This document shows positions 1 through 6,604 of a stretch of DNA of 11,870 bases, piece by piece. A program made the translations under genes and the position numbers. The notes under the pieces were generated by a model. That model was not told the DNA's origin and did no database searches. It saw only the letters and a list, made by a program, of their open reading frames with translations. Each line of letters opens with the position of its first letter. Within the stretch, counting starts at the first letter, position 1. Origin of the DNA: CALFVT01 sp964513675 (lineage in GTDB: Bacteria; Pseudomonadota; Alphaproteobacteria; Caulobacterales; Maricaulaceae); contig CAZEOD010000059.1 of NCBI GenBank assembly GCA_964513675.1, positions 1-11,870 on the forward strand, given 5' to 3'.

Positions 1-42
1 CTACAATGTCAATGTAGTGCTCTCCCGCTGAGCTAATCGCCC
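1..42 (-). tRNA. tRNA-Val (anticodon GAC), 5' part, cut by the window edge
   Basis: Read on the minus strand, the sequence starts with acceptor strand GGGCGAT (42-36). It continues with T8-A9, a D arm (GCTC / 7-base loop / GAGC) and a perfect 5-bp anticodon stem CTACA/TGTAG around the loop TTGACAT. The anticodon is GAC, so it reads valine codons GUC and GUU. The window ends exactly at position 43 of the tRNA, so the variable loop, T arm and 3' acceptor strand lie outside and cannot be checked. The visible half is fully canonical, with no sign of decay. The gene lies downstream of cpdR on the same strand, but it has its own plausible promoter. Confidence 0.93.
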
Positions 43-72
43 ATCCTTTCCTTAGGCTCACCCGAAAGGATG
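42..72 (-). repeat. Inverted repeat in the 5' leader of tRNA-Val, touching the mature 5' end
   Basis: Positions 42-50 and 64-72 form a perfect 9-bp inverted repeat (arm GAAAGGATG) with a 13-base loop. In the minus-strand transcript the hairpin sits immediately before the tRNA and includes tRNA base G1. There is no T-run after it, so it does not look like a Rho-independent terminator for cpdR. A role in 5' processing or in stopping read-through from cpdR is possible but unproven. Confidence 0.6.
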
Positions 73-85
73 AGAAGGAAGCGCG

Positions 86-114
86 GATATATATCTGCCT
101 TGTAATATAATCAA
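86..114 (-). promoter_or_regulatory. Candidate promoter of tRNA-Val
   Basis: On the minus strand, TTGATT (109-114) is followed after 17 bases by TATATC (86-91). An overlapping TATATA lies at 88-93. This is close to the sigma-70 consensus, and the position (about 45 bases upstream of the tRNA 5' end) suits a short leader containing the hairpin. It lies between the cpdR stop and the tRNA, so the tRNA need not depend on cpdR transcription. Confidence 0.5.
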
Positions 115-141
115 GACATTTTTCGCGGCCCTGGGGCTTAA

Positions 142-501
142 TTATGCGGCGATGAGGCGATCAACTTCATTGACCAGTTGGCGCAGGTGGACGGGCTTGG
201 ACAATATGCGCGCGTCTGTTGTTTCGCTGTCATTTTTAGCGACGGCTGCAAAGCCCGTGATAAACATGATTTTTATACCGGGCGAGAGGTTTTCGGCTAT
301 TTTTGCGAGTTCAATCCCGTCAAGACCGGGCATCATAATATCCGTCAGGAGCATATCAAATGCGCCGTCAGCAAATCTTAGCGCCCGTAGCGCGCGCTCT
401 CCGTCATCACAGGCGACAACATGATGTCCGGCTTTTTCAAGGGCCGCAGCAAAAAAACGCCGCATGGAATCATCGTCTTCTGCATAAAGAATTGTCGCCA
501 T
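142..501 (-). CDS. cpdR: CpdR-like single-domain response regulator
   Basis: A receiver domain with no output domain, 119 residues from the chosen start. Visible receiver landmarks are the acidic cluster AEDDD near the N-terminus, the phospho-acceptor Asp54 in LLTDIMMPGLDG, the Thr of MFITGFAA, and the conserved Lys of LSKPVHLR. The MFITGFAA and LSKPxHLRxLVxEVDR stretches closely resemble Caulobacter CpdR. In that organism the unphosphorylated protein localises to the cell pole and recruits ClpXP to degrade CtrA and other substrates, while phosphorylation through CckA-ChpT inactivates it. The ATG at 501 is preferred because AAGG lies 8 bases upstream; in-frame GTG/ATG codons at 510 and 507 are too close to that site. 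I recall the neighbouring N-formylglutamate amidohydrolase gene as a common companion of cpdR in alphaproteobacteria. No terminator is visible after the stop. Confidence 0.9.
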   Translation of the reverse strand: MATILYAEDDDSMRRFFAAALEKAGHHVVACDDGERALRALRFADGAFDMLLTDIMMPGLDGIELAKIAENLSPGIKIMFITGFAAVAKNDSETTDARILSKPVHLRQLVNEVDRLIAA

Positions 502-688
502 AATCATCACCTTAACCGGGTTTGCCCTGTTAGCCCTTCCAGCACTGCCGTAAAGCAGCTATGTTTCAAATCAGTAAAGTTTGTCACTTTATAACGCTAT
601 ATATGCAGATTTGATGCCGCCATGTTTGTTGCTCTGTAATTAAGCTTAACAAAGCGTAAAGATAAAGCGCTCTTAGGCTTTATTTTCT

Positions 689-718
689 TTGACAGCCTCT
701 TTAATTTTCCGTCTTATA
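689..718 (+). promoter_or_regulatory. Candidate promoter of the amidohydrolase gene, possibly giving a leaderless mRNA
   Basis: A perfect -35 element TTGACA lies at 689-694. An 18-base spacer leads to CTTATA (713-718), with TTATAT overlapping at 714-719. Transcription would then start around 724-726, where an in-frame ATG lies at 726. There is no Shine-Dalgarno-like sequence upstream of that ATG. Confidence 0.45.
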
Positions 719-725
719 TGTGCAA

Positions 726-1613
726 ATGATGCCCTTTACGTCACATAAATTGCTTGAAAGCCAAACGCTGCGGGCCTTTGATCCGCCGATTGAGGTTCAA
801 GGCCCGCCGCATAATGCAGACGGCCTTATTATTGCCTCCCCGCATAGTGGACGAAATTACCCCAAAGCCTTTATACGGCGCGCGGCGCTGCCGCTCTCAA
901 CGCTTCGCCGGAATGAGGATGCTTTTATGGATGAGGCGGTTGCGCCTTTGGCTGCGCGGGGCATACCTTTGCTAAAAGCGCATTTTCCGCGCTGTTATGT
1001 GGATGTAAACCGCGCGGCGGATGAATTACCCCCCGAATGGTCAGAGCTTGGCGCGCCGACAACCGCGCGCGGTGCGGCGGGGCTGGGCGTTATTCCGACG
1101 ATGATATCAGAGCGCCTTGCGATTTATAAAACGCCGCTGCCGAAGACTGTTGTTCAAGCGCGGATTGATGAGCTTTACACGCCTTATCACAGGGCGCTGC
1201 ATGGGCTTTTGGAGGCCGCTCGAAACCGCGCCGGCCACGCGCTCTTGCTTGATTGTCATTCTATGCCCGGCGTGAGTGCGTCTGGCCGTCCGCGTCATGA
1301 TATTATTCTGGGCGACCGCTTTGGCGCCTCTGCATCGCCAGAGCTTGTGGCCTTAACCGAAAAGATATTTACGCAGGCCGGATATCGCGTGGCGCGAAAC
1401 TACCCCTATGCGGGCGGCTATGTCACCTCGACATATGGCCAGCCGCATAACGGAGTGAGCGTAATCCAAATTGAAGTTAACCGGAATATCTACATGAACC
1501 CAGCCAGTTTTAAACTCACATCAGGCTTTAAACGCTTGCAAGCTTGTTTCATTGACCTTGCGGCGGCGCTGCGCGCGCATATGCGGCCTTCGGTGCAGCG
1601 GGCGGCGGAATAA
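726..1613 (+). CDS. N-formylglutamate amidohydrolase family protein
   Basis: About 295 residues, near full length for the family. Proteins of this family hydrolyse N-formyl-L-glutamate to formate and glutamate, as in one branch of histidine degradation. Recognisable conserved segments, numbered from 726, are IIASPHSGRNYP (35-46), RNEDAFMD (62-69), CYVDVNRAADELPP (90-103), LLLDCHSMPG (173-182), DIILGDRFG (192-200), GGYVTSTYGQP (230-240) and QIEVNRNIYM (248-257). The His, Asp and Glu residues in these segments are likely metal or catalytic ligands. The start is uncertain: an in-frame GTG at 720 and ATGs at 726 and 729 all lack a ribosome binding site, and 726 fits the predicted transcription start. 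No hut genes are nearby, so a role in histidine catabolism is not supported by context; the true substrate may be another N-formyl or N-acyl compound. The gene converges on the epimerase gene with only 9 bases between stop codons. Confidence 0.88.
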   Translation: MMPFTSHKLLESQTLRAFDPPIEVQGPPHNADGLIIASPHSGRNYPKAFIRRAALPLSTLRRNEDAFMDEAVAPLAARGIPLLKAHFPRCYVDVNRAADELPPEWSELGAPTTARGAAGLGVIPTMISERLAIYKTPLPKTVVQARIDELYTPYHRALHGLLEAARNRAGHALLLDCHSMPGVSASGRPRHDIILGDRFGASASPELVALTEKIFTQAGYRVARNYPYAGGYVTSTYGQPHNGVSVIQIEVNRNIYMNPASFKLTSGFKRLQACFIDLAAALRAHMRPSVQRAAE

Positions 1614-1622
1614 GCCTTTTGT

Positions 1623-2519
1623 TTATGCGGCTGTTAGGCTGTCTTTCACATGAAAATCAACACGGCCTGACAGGGTCTCGCCGGGCGATAGAATTTTAAA
1701 TCCGGTATAGTCAGGGCGGCTTAGACCATCTGCCATATGGCTCATCGGTTCAAAGCAGAAAAACGGCTGATTTTGCGGGGCATAAATCTGGCAGGTTTTG
1801 AAAATATCATCAGCTTTTATCTGCAAGGCCATGTCTTGGTTTGGCCAGATAATCTGCGCATATCCGTCCCAATCCATGAAGCAATTATCTATCAGTCTAT
1901 CGGGTAAGCCGCGCGGCTTATTGAAATCCATCTCTCCGGCAGAGGGCGTCCATATTTGCGGTAAATTTGCGGCATTATTTTCCCAATGCCCTGTGGACGC
2001 AAACCCGAGGGTCATATCGGCCGTGCGCGGGAAATAGGGATGTAGCCCAAACCCAAAGGGCATAGCGCGCTCCCCTTTATTTGTGACGCTAAGTCTTAGG
2101 GTTAGGTGCGATGCCTCAAGCGTGATGTCTTGCTCGGCCGCATAGGTAAAAGGGGCGCGCTCAGTGGCGATATGTTCAAATGACAAGCACGCCGAGCCGC
2201 TTGATTGGCGCTTGATGTGCCAATCAGAGAGCCAGCCATCTCCGTGAATATAAAGCGGGTCGACAGGGCTGTTTTGCGCGGCATGATAAGGGCGTCCCTC
2301 AAAATCAAAATGATTATTACTCATGCGGTTACATAGCGGCACCATCGGAAAACAGGCGTGGTCAAGACTGTTAAAAACGGGGGCGGGCGTTGTCGGGCGC
2401 AAAAAGGCCCGGCCATCTTTAAGCTGCCCTGATATAATCGCTCCCCCTTGGGGCGTTACGGATATGTCAAGGGCTTCATTCTTAAGGTGAATAGCTGCGT
2501 GAGGATATGGCGTAGACAA
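1623..2519 (-). CDS. Aldose 1-epimerase (mutarotase)-like protein
   Basis: 298 residues with the galactose mutarotase-type fold signature. Aldose 1-epimerases interconvert the alpha and beta anomers of sugars. Expected active-site positions are visible: CNRM (63-66), HGDGW (92-96, first His), GLHPYF (158-163, with His160 as likely general acid) and CFEPMSH (255-261, with Glu257 as likely general base). Asp211 in LIDNCF matches the substrate-binding Asp. There is no signal peptide, so the protein is probably cytoplasmic. The start must be TTG at 2517-2519: the frame is closed by TAG four codons upstream, no ATG is available nearby, and GAGAG lies 5 bases before the TTG. The family also includes hexose-6-phosphate epimerases and divergent members, so the sugar cannot be named. 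The 3' end is tail to tail with the amidohydrolase gene and no terminator separates them. Confidence 0.85.
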   Translation of the reverse strand: MSTPYPHAAIHLKNEALDISVTPQGGAIISGQLKDGRAFLRPTTPAPVFNSLDHACFPMVPLCNRMSNNHFDFEGRPYHAAQNSPVDPLYIHGDGWLSDWHIKRQSSGSACLSFEHIATERAPFTYAAEQDITLEASHLTLRLSVTNKGERAMPFGFGLHPYFPRTADMTLGFASTGHWENNAANLPQIWTPSAGEMDFNKPRGLPDRLIDNCFMDWDGYAQIIWPNQDMALQIKADDIFKTCQIYAPQNQPFFCFEPMSHMADGLSRPDYTGFKILSPGETLSGRVDFHVKDSLTAA

Positions 2520-2608
2520 GGTAACTCTCTAAAAACTGGATGATGGCCTGATGCGGCTATGGGCGCATGATAGGGCTTTGCTGCGGTGTCTCGCGGCGTT
2601 ATGTTGAT

Positions 2609-2635
2609 ATTATATAGCGCCCTCGATTTAGACAA
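2609..2635 (-). promoter_or_regulatory. Candidate promoter of the epimerase gene
   Basis: On the minus strand a perfect -10 hexamer TATAAT (2609-2614) lies 15 bases after TTGTCT (2630-2635). The alternative pairing TTGTCT - 17 bases - TAATAT also fits. Transcription would start near 2602 and give an untranslated leader of about 80 bases before the TTG start. Confidence 0.4.
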
Positions 2636-2811
2636 AAGCTCACTGAATAGGCCGTTAATATGACGTTATTGGCCCGTATCATGGTTTTACCAGCATTTCT
2701 TTATGTTTTTAAAAATTGATGATTTTTCTTTGAAACTTCAGGGGTTATTTTGATGCGCCGCAGCGTGGATATAAGCAAAACCCTCTGTGCGTTTATACTT
2801 TATTGTGAACA

Positions 2812-2843
2812 AATTGCGCTTGCGCCTTGTGCGCGGCGCGATT
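2812..2843 (+). repeat. GC-rich hairpin upstream of gshA
   Basis: AATTGCGC (2812-2819) pairs with GCGCGATT (2836-2843) over 8 bp with one G-U wobble. After a small asymmetric bulge, GCGC (2822-2825) pairs with GCGC (2831-2834) around the loop CTTGT. The whole is a stem of about 12 bp ending 49 bases before the gshA start. No T-run follows. Confidence 0.45.
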
Positions 2844-2854
2844 AGAGGGGCCAC

Positions 2855-2871
2855 GTGCCTTCATGCGGCAC
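2855..2871 (+). repeat. Second small hairpin just upstream of the gshA ribosome binding site
   Basis: GTGCC (2855-2859) and GGCAC (2867-2871) form a 5-bp stem with a 7-base loop. It ends 9 bases before the Shine-Dalgarno sequence AGAGGA at 2881-2886. The stem is short, so it may be chance. Confidence 0.3.
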
Positions 2872-2892
2872 AAAACACAAAGAGGATATGCT

Positions 2893-4260
2893 ATGGCTGC
2901 GCCTGCTGGAAGTGGAGACTCCCCACTTATCAATACCAAAGCTCAAATGATTGAACGTTTATCGCGTGGATCAAAGCCAAAATCAGAGTGGCGCATTGGG
3001 ACTGAGCATGAAAAAATAGGATTTTGCCTCGAGAAGAAAACGCCGCTGCCCTATGAAGGTAATTGCGGGATCAAAGCCATGCTAGACGGTTTAAAGCGCT
3101 TTGATTGGGATGGGGTGTATGAAGGCGATAATGTGATTGCGCTGAAACGCGGCGGGGCCTCTGTGTCCTTGGAACCGGGGGGGCAGCTTGAGCTTTCTGG
3201 CGCGCCGCTGGAGCATGTGCATCAAACCTGCGCGGAGCTTCATCGTCATTTACGGGAAGTCAAAGAGGTCGCCGATGAAATGGGCGCGGGCTTCCTCTCG
3301 CTTGGATTTCGTCCAGATACAAAGCTTGAAGATGTGCCGGTCATGCCGAAAGGGCGTTACGGGATTATGCGGTCTTATATGCCAAAAGTGGGTACACATG
3401 GTCTTGAGATGATGTTTAGAACCTGCACGGTTCAGACCAATCTCGATTTTTCATCCGAAGCCGACATGGTCAAGAAACTGCAGGTTAGCCTCGCCTTACA
3501 GCCAATCGCTACCGCGCTATTTGCCAATTCACCTTTCACAGACGGTGTGCCCAACGGATATAATTCTTTTCGCTCGCGGATTTGGCTTGATACGGATGCA
3601 GACCGAACAGGCATGCTGCCTTTTGCCTTTGAGACGGGCTTTGGCTTTGAGCAATATGTCGATTATGCTCTCGATGTGCCGATGTATTTTGTCTACAGAC
3701 AGGGTGAATATTTGGATGCGTCGGGTAAATCTTTCCGTGATTTCCTTGACGGCAAGCTGGATATTCTACCGGGTGAGCGCCCGACTGAGCAAGATTTTGA
3801 AGACCATCTTTCCACAATATTCCCCGAAGTGCGGATGAAGTCTTTCCTCGAGATGCGCGGCGCAGATACTGGCCCGTGGACAGAGCTTTGCGCTTTGCCG
3901 GCTTATTGGGTGGGTTTGCTATACGATCAATCCGCGCTGGATGCCGCGTGGGATCTTGTCAAAGATTGGAGCGAGGAAGAGCGCTGGGCGCTGCGCCGTG
4001 ATGTGGCGGCGCATGGGCTACGAACCCCGTTCAGAGATAAGACGGTGCAAGACCTCGCAAAAGAGACACTCGCGATTGCGCGTCAGGGGCTAAAATCACG
4101 CGCATGTTTAAATTCGCACGGCGAGAATGAAACGGTGTTCTTGCAAGAACTCGATGAATTTGCCCGCACAGGCCGTAATAATGCCGACCGCTTGCTGGAT
4201 CTTTATAACGGCGCGTGGAAGGGTAATATCCTGCGGGCTTATGAAGATTGCCGATATTAG
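2893..4260 (+). CDS. gshA: Glutamate-cysteine ligase, plant/alphaproteobacterial type
   Basis: Catalyses ATP-dependent joining of L-glutamate and L-cysteine to gamma-glutamylcysteine, the first and usually rate-limiting step of glutathione synthesis in the cytoplasm. The protein has 455 residues, the usual size for this class, which differs from the enterobacterial GshA. Family signatures seen are WRIGTEHEKIGF (33-44), SLEPGGQLELSG (92-103), YMPKVGTHGLEMM (162-174), RTCTVQTNLDF (176-186) and FLEMRGADTGPW (318-329). The acidic residues of GTEHEK, LEPGGQLE and MRGAD are expected in nucleotide/metal and glutamate binding. The start at 2893 is chosen because AGAGGA lies 6 bases upstream. The frame stays open back to 2827, with an ATG at 2863, but those starts have no ribosome site and overlap the leader hairpins. 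gshB is not in the window. The gene ends tail to tail with the TonB-dependent receptor gene. Confidence 0.95.
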   Translation: MAAPAGSGDSPLINTKAQMIERLSRGSKPKSEWRIGTEHEKIGFCLEKKTPLPYEGNCGIKAMLDGLKRFDWDGVYEGDNVIALKRGGASVSLEPGGQLELSGAPLEHVHQTCAELHRHLREVKEVADEMGAGFLSLGFRPDTKLEDVPVMPKGRYGIMRSYMPKVGTHGLEMMFRTCTVQTNLDFSSEADMVKKLQVSLALQPIATALFANSPFTDGVPNGYNSFRSRIWLDTDADRTGMLPFAFETGFGFEQYVDYALDVPMYFVYRQGEYLDASGKSFRDFLDGKLDILPGERPTEQDFEDHLSTIFPEVRMKSFLEMRGADTGPWTELCALPAYWVGLLYDQSALDAAWDLVKDWSEEERWALRRDVAAHGLRTPFRDKTVQDLAKETLAIARQGLKSRACLNSHGENETVFLQELDEFARTGRNNADRLLDLYNGAWKGNILRAYEDCRY

Positions 4261-4275
4261 CCAGCGCGGCGCGCC

Positions 4276-4305
4276 TTAAAAATTCCCGCTTTAAAAATTT
4301 CCGCT
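4276..4305 (-). repeat. 15-bp tandem duplication covering the last codons and stop of the receptor gene
   Basis: On the minus strand, AGCGGAAATTTTTAA (4305-4291) is followed directly by AGCGGGAATTTTTAA (4290-4276). The copies differ at one base, a silent Gly third position. The first copy encodes the native C-terminus Ser-Gly-Asn-Phe-stop. The second repeats the same five codons in the same frame after the stop. Confidence 0.9.
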
Positions 4306-6408
4306 TAATGTCAGGCGTAGCGAGAGGCCATCTTCAAGATTGCGTGTTTCTATAAAATCTATGCCCGTCAGGTCACGGCGGCCTTCAAAGAAAACGCGCT
4401 CTGTGAAGCGTTTCTCATTGAGTAAATTATTAAGATCAAGCCGCATTTTAACGCCAAAAACATTTTGATGTTCAATGAAAATATCCCAGCTCGGGCGGGT
4501 TGGAATATTAAGCTCCGTTGTTGTGACGCGGAAATTACGGGCCCGCCTGTTGAAATCTATATCACTGCCAATCGCCCAATCTGAATTTTGGAAATCATAG
4601 CGTATATCAGATGATAGGCGAAAGCGGCGCTGATCGTTAACGCGGCGGTTCACGCCTGTCAGGGGGTCTTCAATAGTGGAGCCGCTGGCAAATGCCGTGA
4701 AATTCCACTCAAGGCCCGGAAAATTAAAATCAACGCCTTTCAGCGTGCCATTGATAGACGCCCCGTAACGATAGGCGGGGTCTTCGAGATTACCAATACC
4801 GTCGCCGTTAAGGCCAATCGGGATGGAGTCAATAACATCATCAACGCGGGAGCCTAAAAAAGTAAGCCGAAGATTGCTTTCTTTCCAAAGTGTTTTGTCA
4901 AATTCAAGCCGCGTGCTGGTGGTTTGCTCTGGAATTAAATTAATATTACCCGTGCGGTTGATTTCGGAATCAAGGCTGACGCTTGCCAGAAAAGCAAAGA
5001 AATTAAGCTGGCCAACACTGCGCGTCACGTTAAAGCGAATATCAAGGCTTTCATCATAAGCATAAGTCGCGCTGAAACGTCCGCGCGGGCGTATAAAATC
5101 TTGGGATTGACGAAAGCCTGTGATGGTTTCGGAAGAGATTTCAGAATATTCGCCCGTCGCATCAAGTTGGAAATCCCATTTCGGGCCCCATTTCCAATTT
5201 CGCGTAATCGTCGCGATACTCCGAATTTCTTCAACCAAGGTGTCGCCTAGCGTTGAGGGATCAAGGATAAGCCCACCATTGAGATCTTGCCGTTCAAGTA
5301 ATTGCGAATTATCACTTAGGTTATTAAAGGCGGTTTCAAAGGCGAGTGTCCAATCATTGCGCGTATCCCCGCCAAAGCTATATTCACCGCGGCCAATATA
5401 TTCGCGGGTTTCAATCTCGCGCTCAAAGCGGCTACCCGATAAATTACTAAAGCTGTCAAAACTATCAATTTGCGCGCCGCTCTCAGAATTAAAAAAGCTG
5501 CCAAGGCCAATCAGTTTGATTTTACCAATGCCTAAAGGTTGCTCATAGTCAAAACCAAGCTCGCCGCCGATAGCATCTTGGCCTGCATTAAATAATAAAA
5601 GGCCGCTCTCTCCGCGCTCCGTGAGTGCAAGGCGGTCAGTTCGGGTGCGGTCATTAAAATTTTGCAAACCAAATGAGCCGTTAAGCGTCAGTAGGTAATC
5701 GGGTTTTGGTGTCCATGTCGTTGTGCCGGTTAAGGTTGGATTGGCGAAAAAGATTTGAACGTCATCCAGCCGGTCTTCAAAGACCACGCCGTCTGCGCTG
5801 CTGCGAAGTTCTTGACCAACGCCGCCATTACGCCCCCCCGAATCCGATAGGCTCACAGAATAGGTCAGATCCTCCGCTTCGCCCGCCAAAGAGAGGCGAA
5901 AATCATTCAAGCGGGGTTGACGGCGGTTGCGAAATTGTGGCCGCCATTCCCATGTGCCTGTCAGGCCGCCTGATTTTGTAATCACATTGGCAACATCACC
6001 CGTGAGGCCGGGGATGCCAAGCGTTGTGCCGTCGATAATTTCGATGCGAACGACTTTATCAACCGTTAGCCGTTCAAGCTGCTCGCCTATATTTGAGCTT
6101 TTACTGGAGAGCTGCCGCCCGTTCAGCAGGACGTTATCCGTCCGCTGCCCAAGCCCGCGCCCATTATTATTTGAAATGCGCAATCGAAAGCCGGGTACGC
6201 GGTTAATCATATCCAAAGCGGATTGCGGCGCAAATTCATTAAAATAGCTCGCCTGAAAAACTTGACGAAGCTGATCTTCAGTTGTGCCTGAAACAGGGGC
6301 CGCATCAGGCGTATTATCCTGCGCAGCGACAGGGCCAGCCGTTAAAGACAGAGCTGAGGCAGCGGATAATAAGACGGCTTTGGGTAAATAATAAGCAAAT
6401 TTTGACAC
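4291..6408 (-). CDS. TonB-dependent outer-membrane receptor with plug domain
   Basis: 705 residues. The N-terminus (1-30) is a signal peptide: Lys10, a hydrophobic stretch and a cleavage region near PVAAQ. Residues about 50-147 form a plug domain, with ALDMINRVPGF (64-74), DNVLLNGRQLSS (91-102) and VDKVVRIEIIDG (116-127). The remainder shows the alternating, aromatic- and Asn/Asp-rich pattern of a beta barrel and ends in SGNF, the terminal aromatic residue used by the BAM assembly machinery. Such receptors take up siderophores, vitamins or larger oligomers with energy from TonB-ExbBD; the substrate cannot be read from the sequence. No classical TonB box is obvious between the signal peptide and the plug. 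The GTG start at 6406-6408 is preferred because AAAGGG lies 6 bases upstream; the nearby ATG at 6410-6412 is out of frame. The gene is divergent from the POT transporter across 196 bases. Confidence 0.88.
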   Translation of the reverse strand: MSKFAYYLPKAVLLSAASALSLTAGPVAAQDNTPDAAPVSGTTEDQLRQVFQASYFNEFAPQSALDMINRVPGFRLRISNNNGRGLGQRTDNVLLNGRQLSSKSSNIGEQLERLTVDKVVRIEIIDGTTLGIPGLTGDVANVITKSGGLTGTWEWRPQFRNRRQPRLNDFRLSLAGEAEDLTYSVSLSDSGGRNGGVGQELRSSADGVVFEDRLDDVQIFFANPTLTGTTTWTPKPDYLLTLNGSFGLQNFNDRTRTDRLALTERGESGLLLFNAGQDAIGGELGFDYEQPLGIGKIKLIGLGSFFNSESGAQIDSFDSFSNLSGSRFEREIETREYIGRGEYSFGGDTRNDWTLAFETAFNNLSDNSQLLERQDLNGGLILDPSTLGDTLVEEIRSIATITRNWKWGPKWDFQLDATGEYSEISSETITGFRQSQDFIRPRGRFSATYAYDESLDIRFNVTRSVGQLNFFAFLASVSLDSEINRTGNINLIPEQTTSTRLEFDKTLWKESNLRLTFLGSRVDDVIDSIPIGLNGDGIGNLEDPAYRYGASINGTLKGVDFNFPGLEWNFTAFASGSTIEDPLTGVNRRVNDQRRFRLSSDIRYDFQNSDWAIGSDIDFNRRARNFRVTTTELNIPTRPSWDIFIEHQNVFGVKMRLDLNNLLNEKRFTERVFFEGRRDLTGIDFIETRNLEDGLSLRLTLSGNF

Positions 6409-6510
6409 GCATAACCCTTTACAGCGAGTAGATTATTCCAAAGCTTCAACAAATCGCGCTTGCCCTAGTCTCTAAACGGTGGTTTTCCAAGTAAAAAAGT
6501 TGTCATAGCA

Positions 6511-6548
6511 GAAACAATTCTGATAACGATTGAAAAACAACTTGTTTC
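6511..6548. promoter_or_regulatory. Inverted repeat between the divergent receptor and transporter genes, possible operator
   Basis: GAAACAA (6511-6517) and TTGTTTC (6542-6548) are perfect 7-bp inverted copies, 24 bases apart. Inside lies CAAT (6515-6518) and ATTG (6529-6532). The segment 6521-6535 (TGATAAC-G-ATTGAAA) matches 10 of 15 positions of a 7-1-7 Fur-type site, which is weak. The location between two divergent starts would suit a shared regulator. Confidence 0.3.
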
Positions 6549-6557
6549 ACCGCCTTT

Positions 6558-6585
6558 TTGCAGGTTAGACAAAAACAAATAATAT
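6558..6585 (+). promoter_or_regulatory. Weak promoter candidate for the POT transporter gene
   Basis: TTGCAG (6558-6563), a 16-base spacer and TAATAT (6580-6585) resemble a sigma-70 promoter. The implied transcription start (about 6592) leaves only about 13 bases before the ATG, just enough to contain the ribosome site AAGGGA (6592-6597). It is therefore doubtful. Confidence 0.25.
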
Positions 6586-6604
6586 TATAATAAGGGACAG
6601 TTTA

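Larger units (their letters stand above)
2520..2892. other. 373-base intergenic region between the divergent epimerase and gshA genes
   Basis: No gene is supported here. It holds a promoter candidate for the epimerase gene (2609-2635) and two hairpins next to gshA (2812-2843 and 2855-2871). A TATACT hexamer at 2794-2799 could be the gshA -10 element, but no acceptable -35 lies at the right distance. The middle part (about 2640-2760) is AT-rich and contains an imperfect GGCC-flanked inverted repeat around 2650-2674. Nothing else stands out. Confidence 0.6.

Noticed and set aside
1..42. tRNA gene as an integration (attachment) site
   Set aside because: The tRNA 3' end lies outside the window, and no integrase or duplicated tRNA end is present.
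131..144. GCCC/GGGC repeat after cpdR as a terminator
   Set aside because: The loop would be only 2 bases and no T-run follows on the minus strand.
640..650. TTAAGCTTAAC palindrome between cpdR and the amidohydrolase gene, as a CtrA binding site
   Set aside because: CtrA boxes are TTAA-N7-TTAA(C). Here the halves are only 2 bases apart, and the minus strand gives TTAA-N6-TTAC, so the spacing does not fit.
2827..2892. N-terminal extension of GshA from 2827 or 2863
   Set aside because: The frame is open, but only the ATG at 2893 has a correctly spaced ribosome site (AGAGGA), and the resulting 455 residues match the family length.
5120..5548. 142-residue plus-strand open frame opposite the receptor gene
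   Set aside because: Ser/Arg/Leu-rich shadow of the receptor coding strand with no motif or ribosome site.
6410..6412. ATG as start of the receptor gene
   Set aside because: It is out of frame with the receptor. The in-frame GTG at 6406-6408 has AAAGGG at the right distance.
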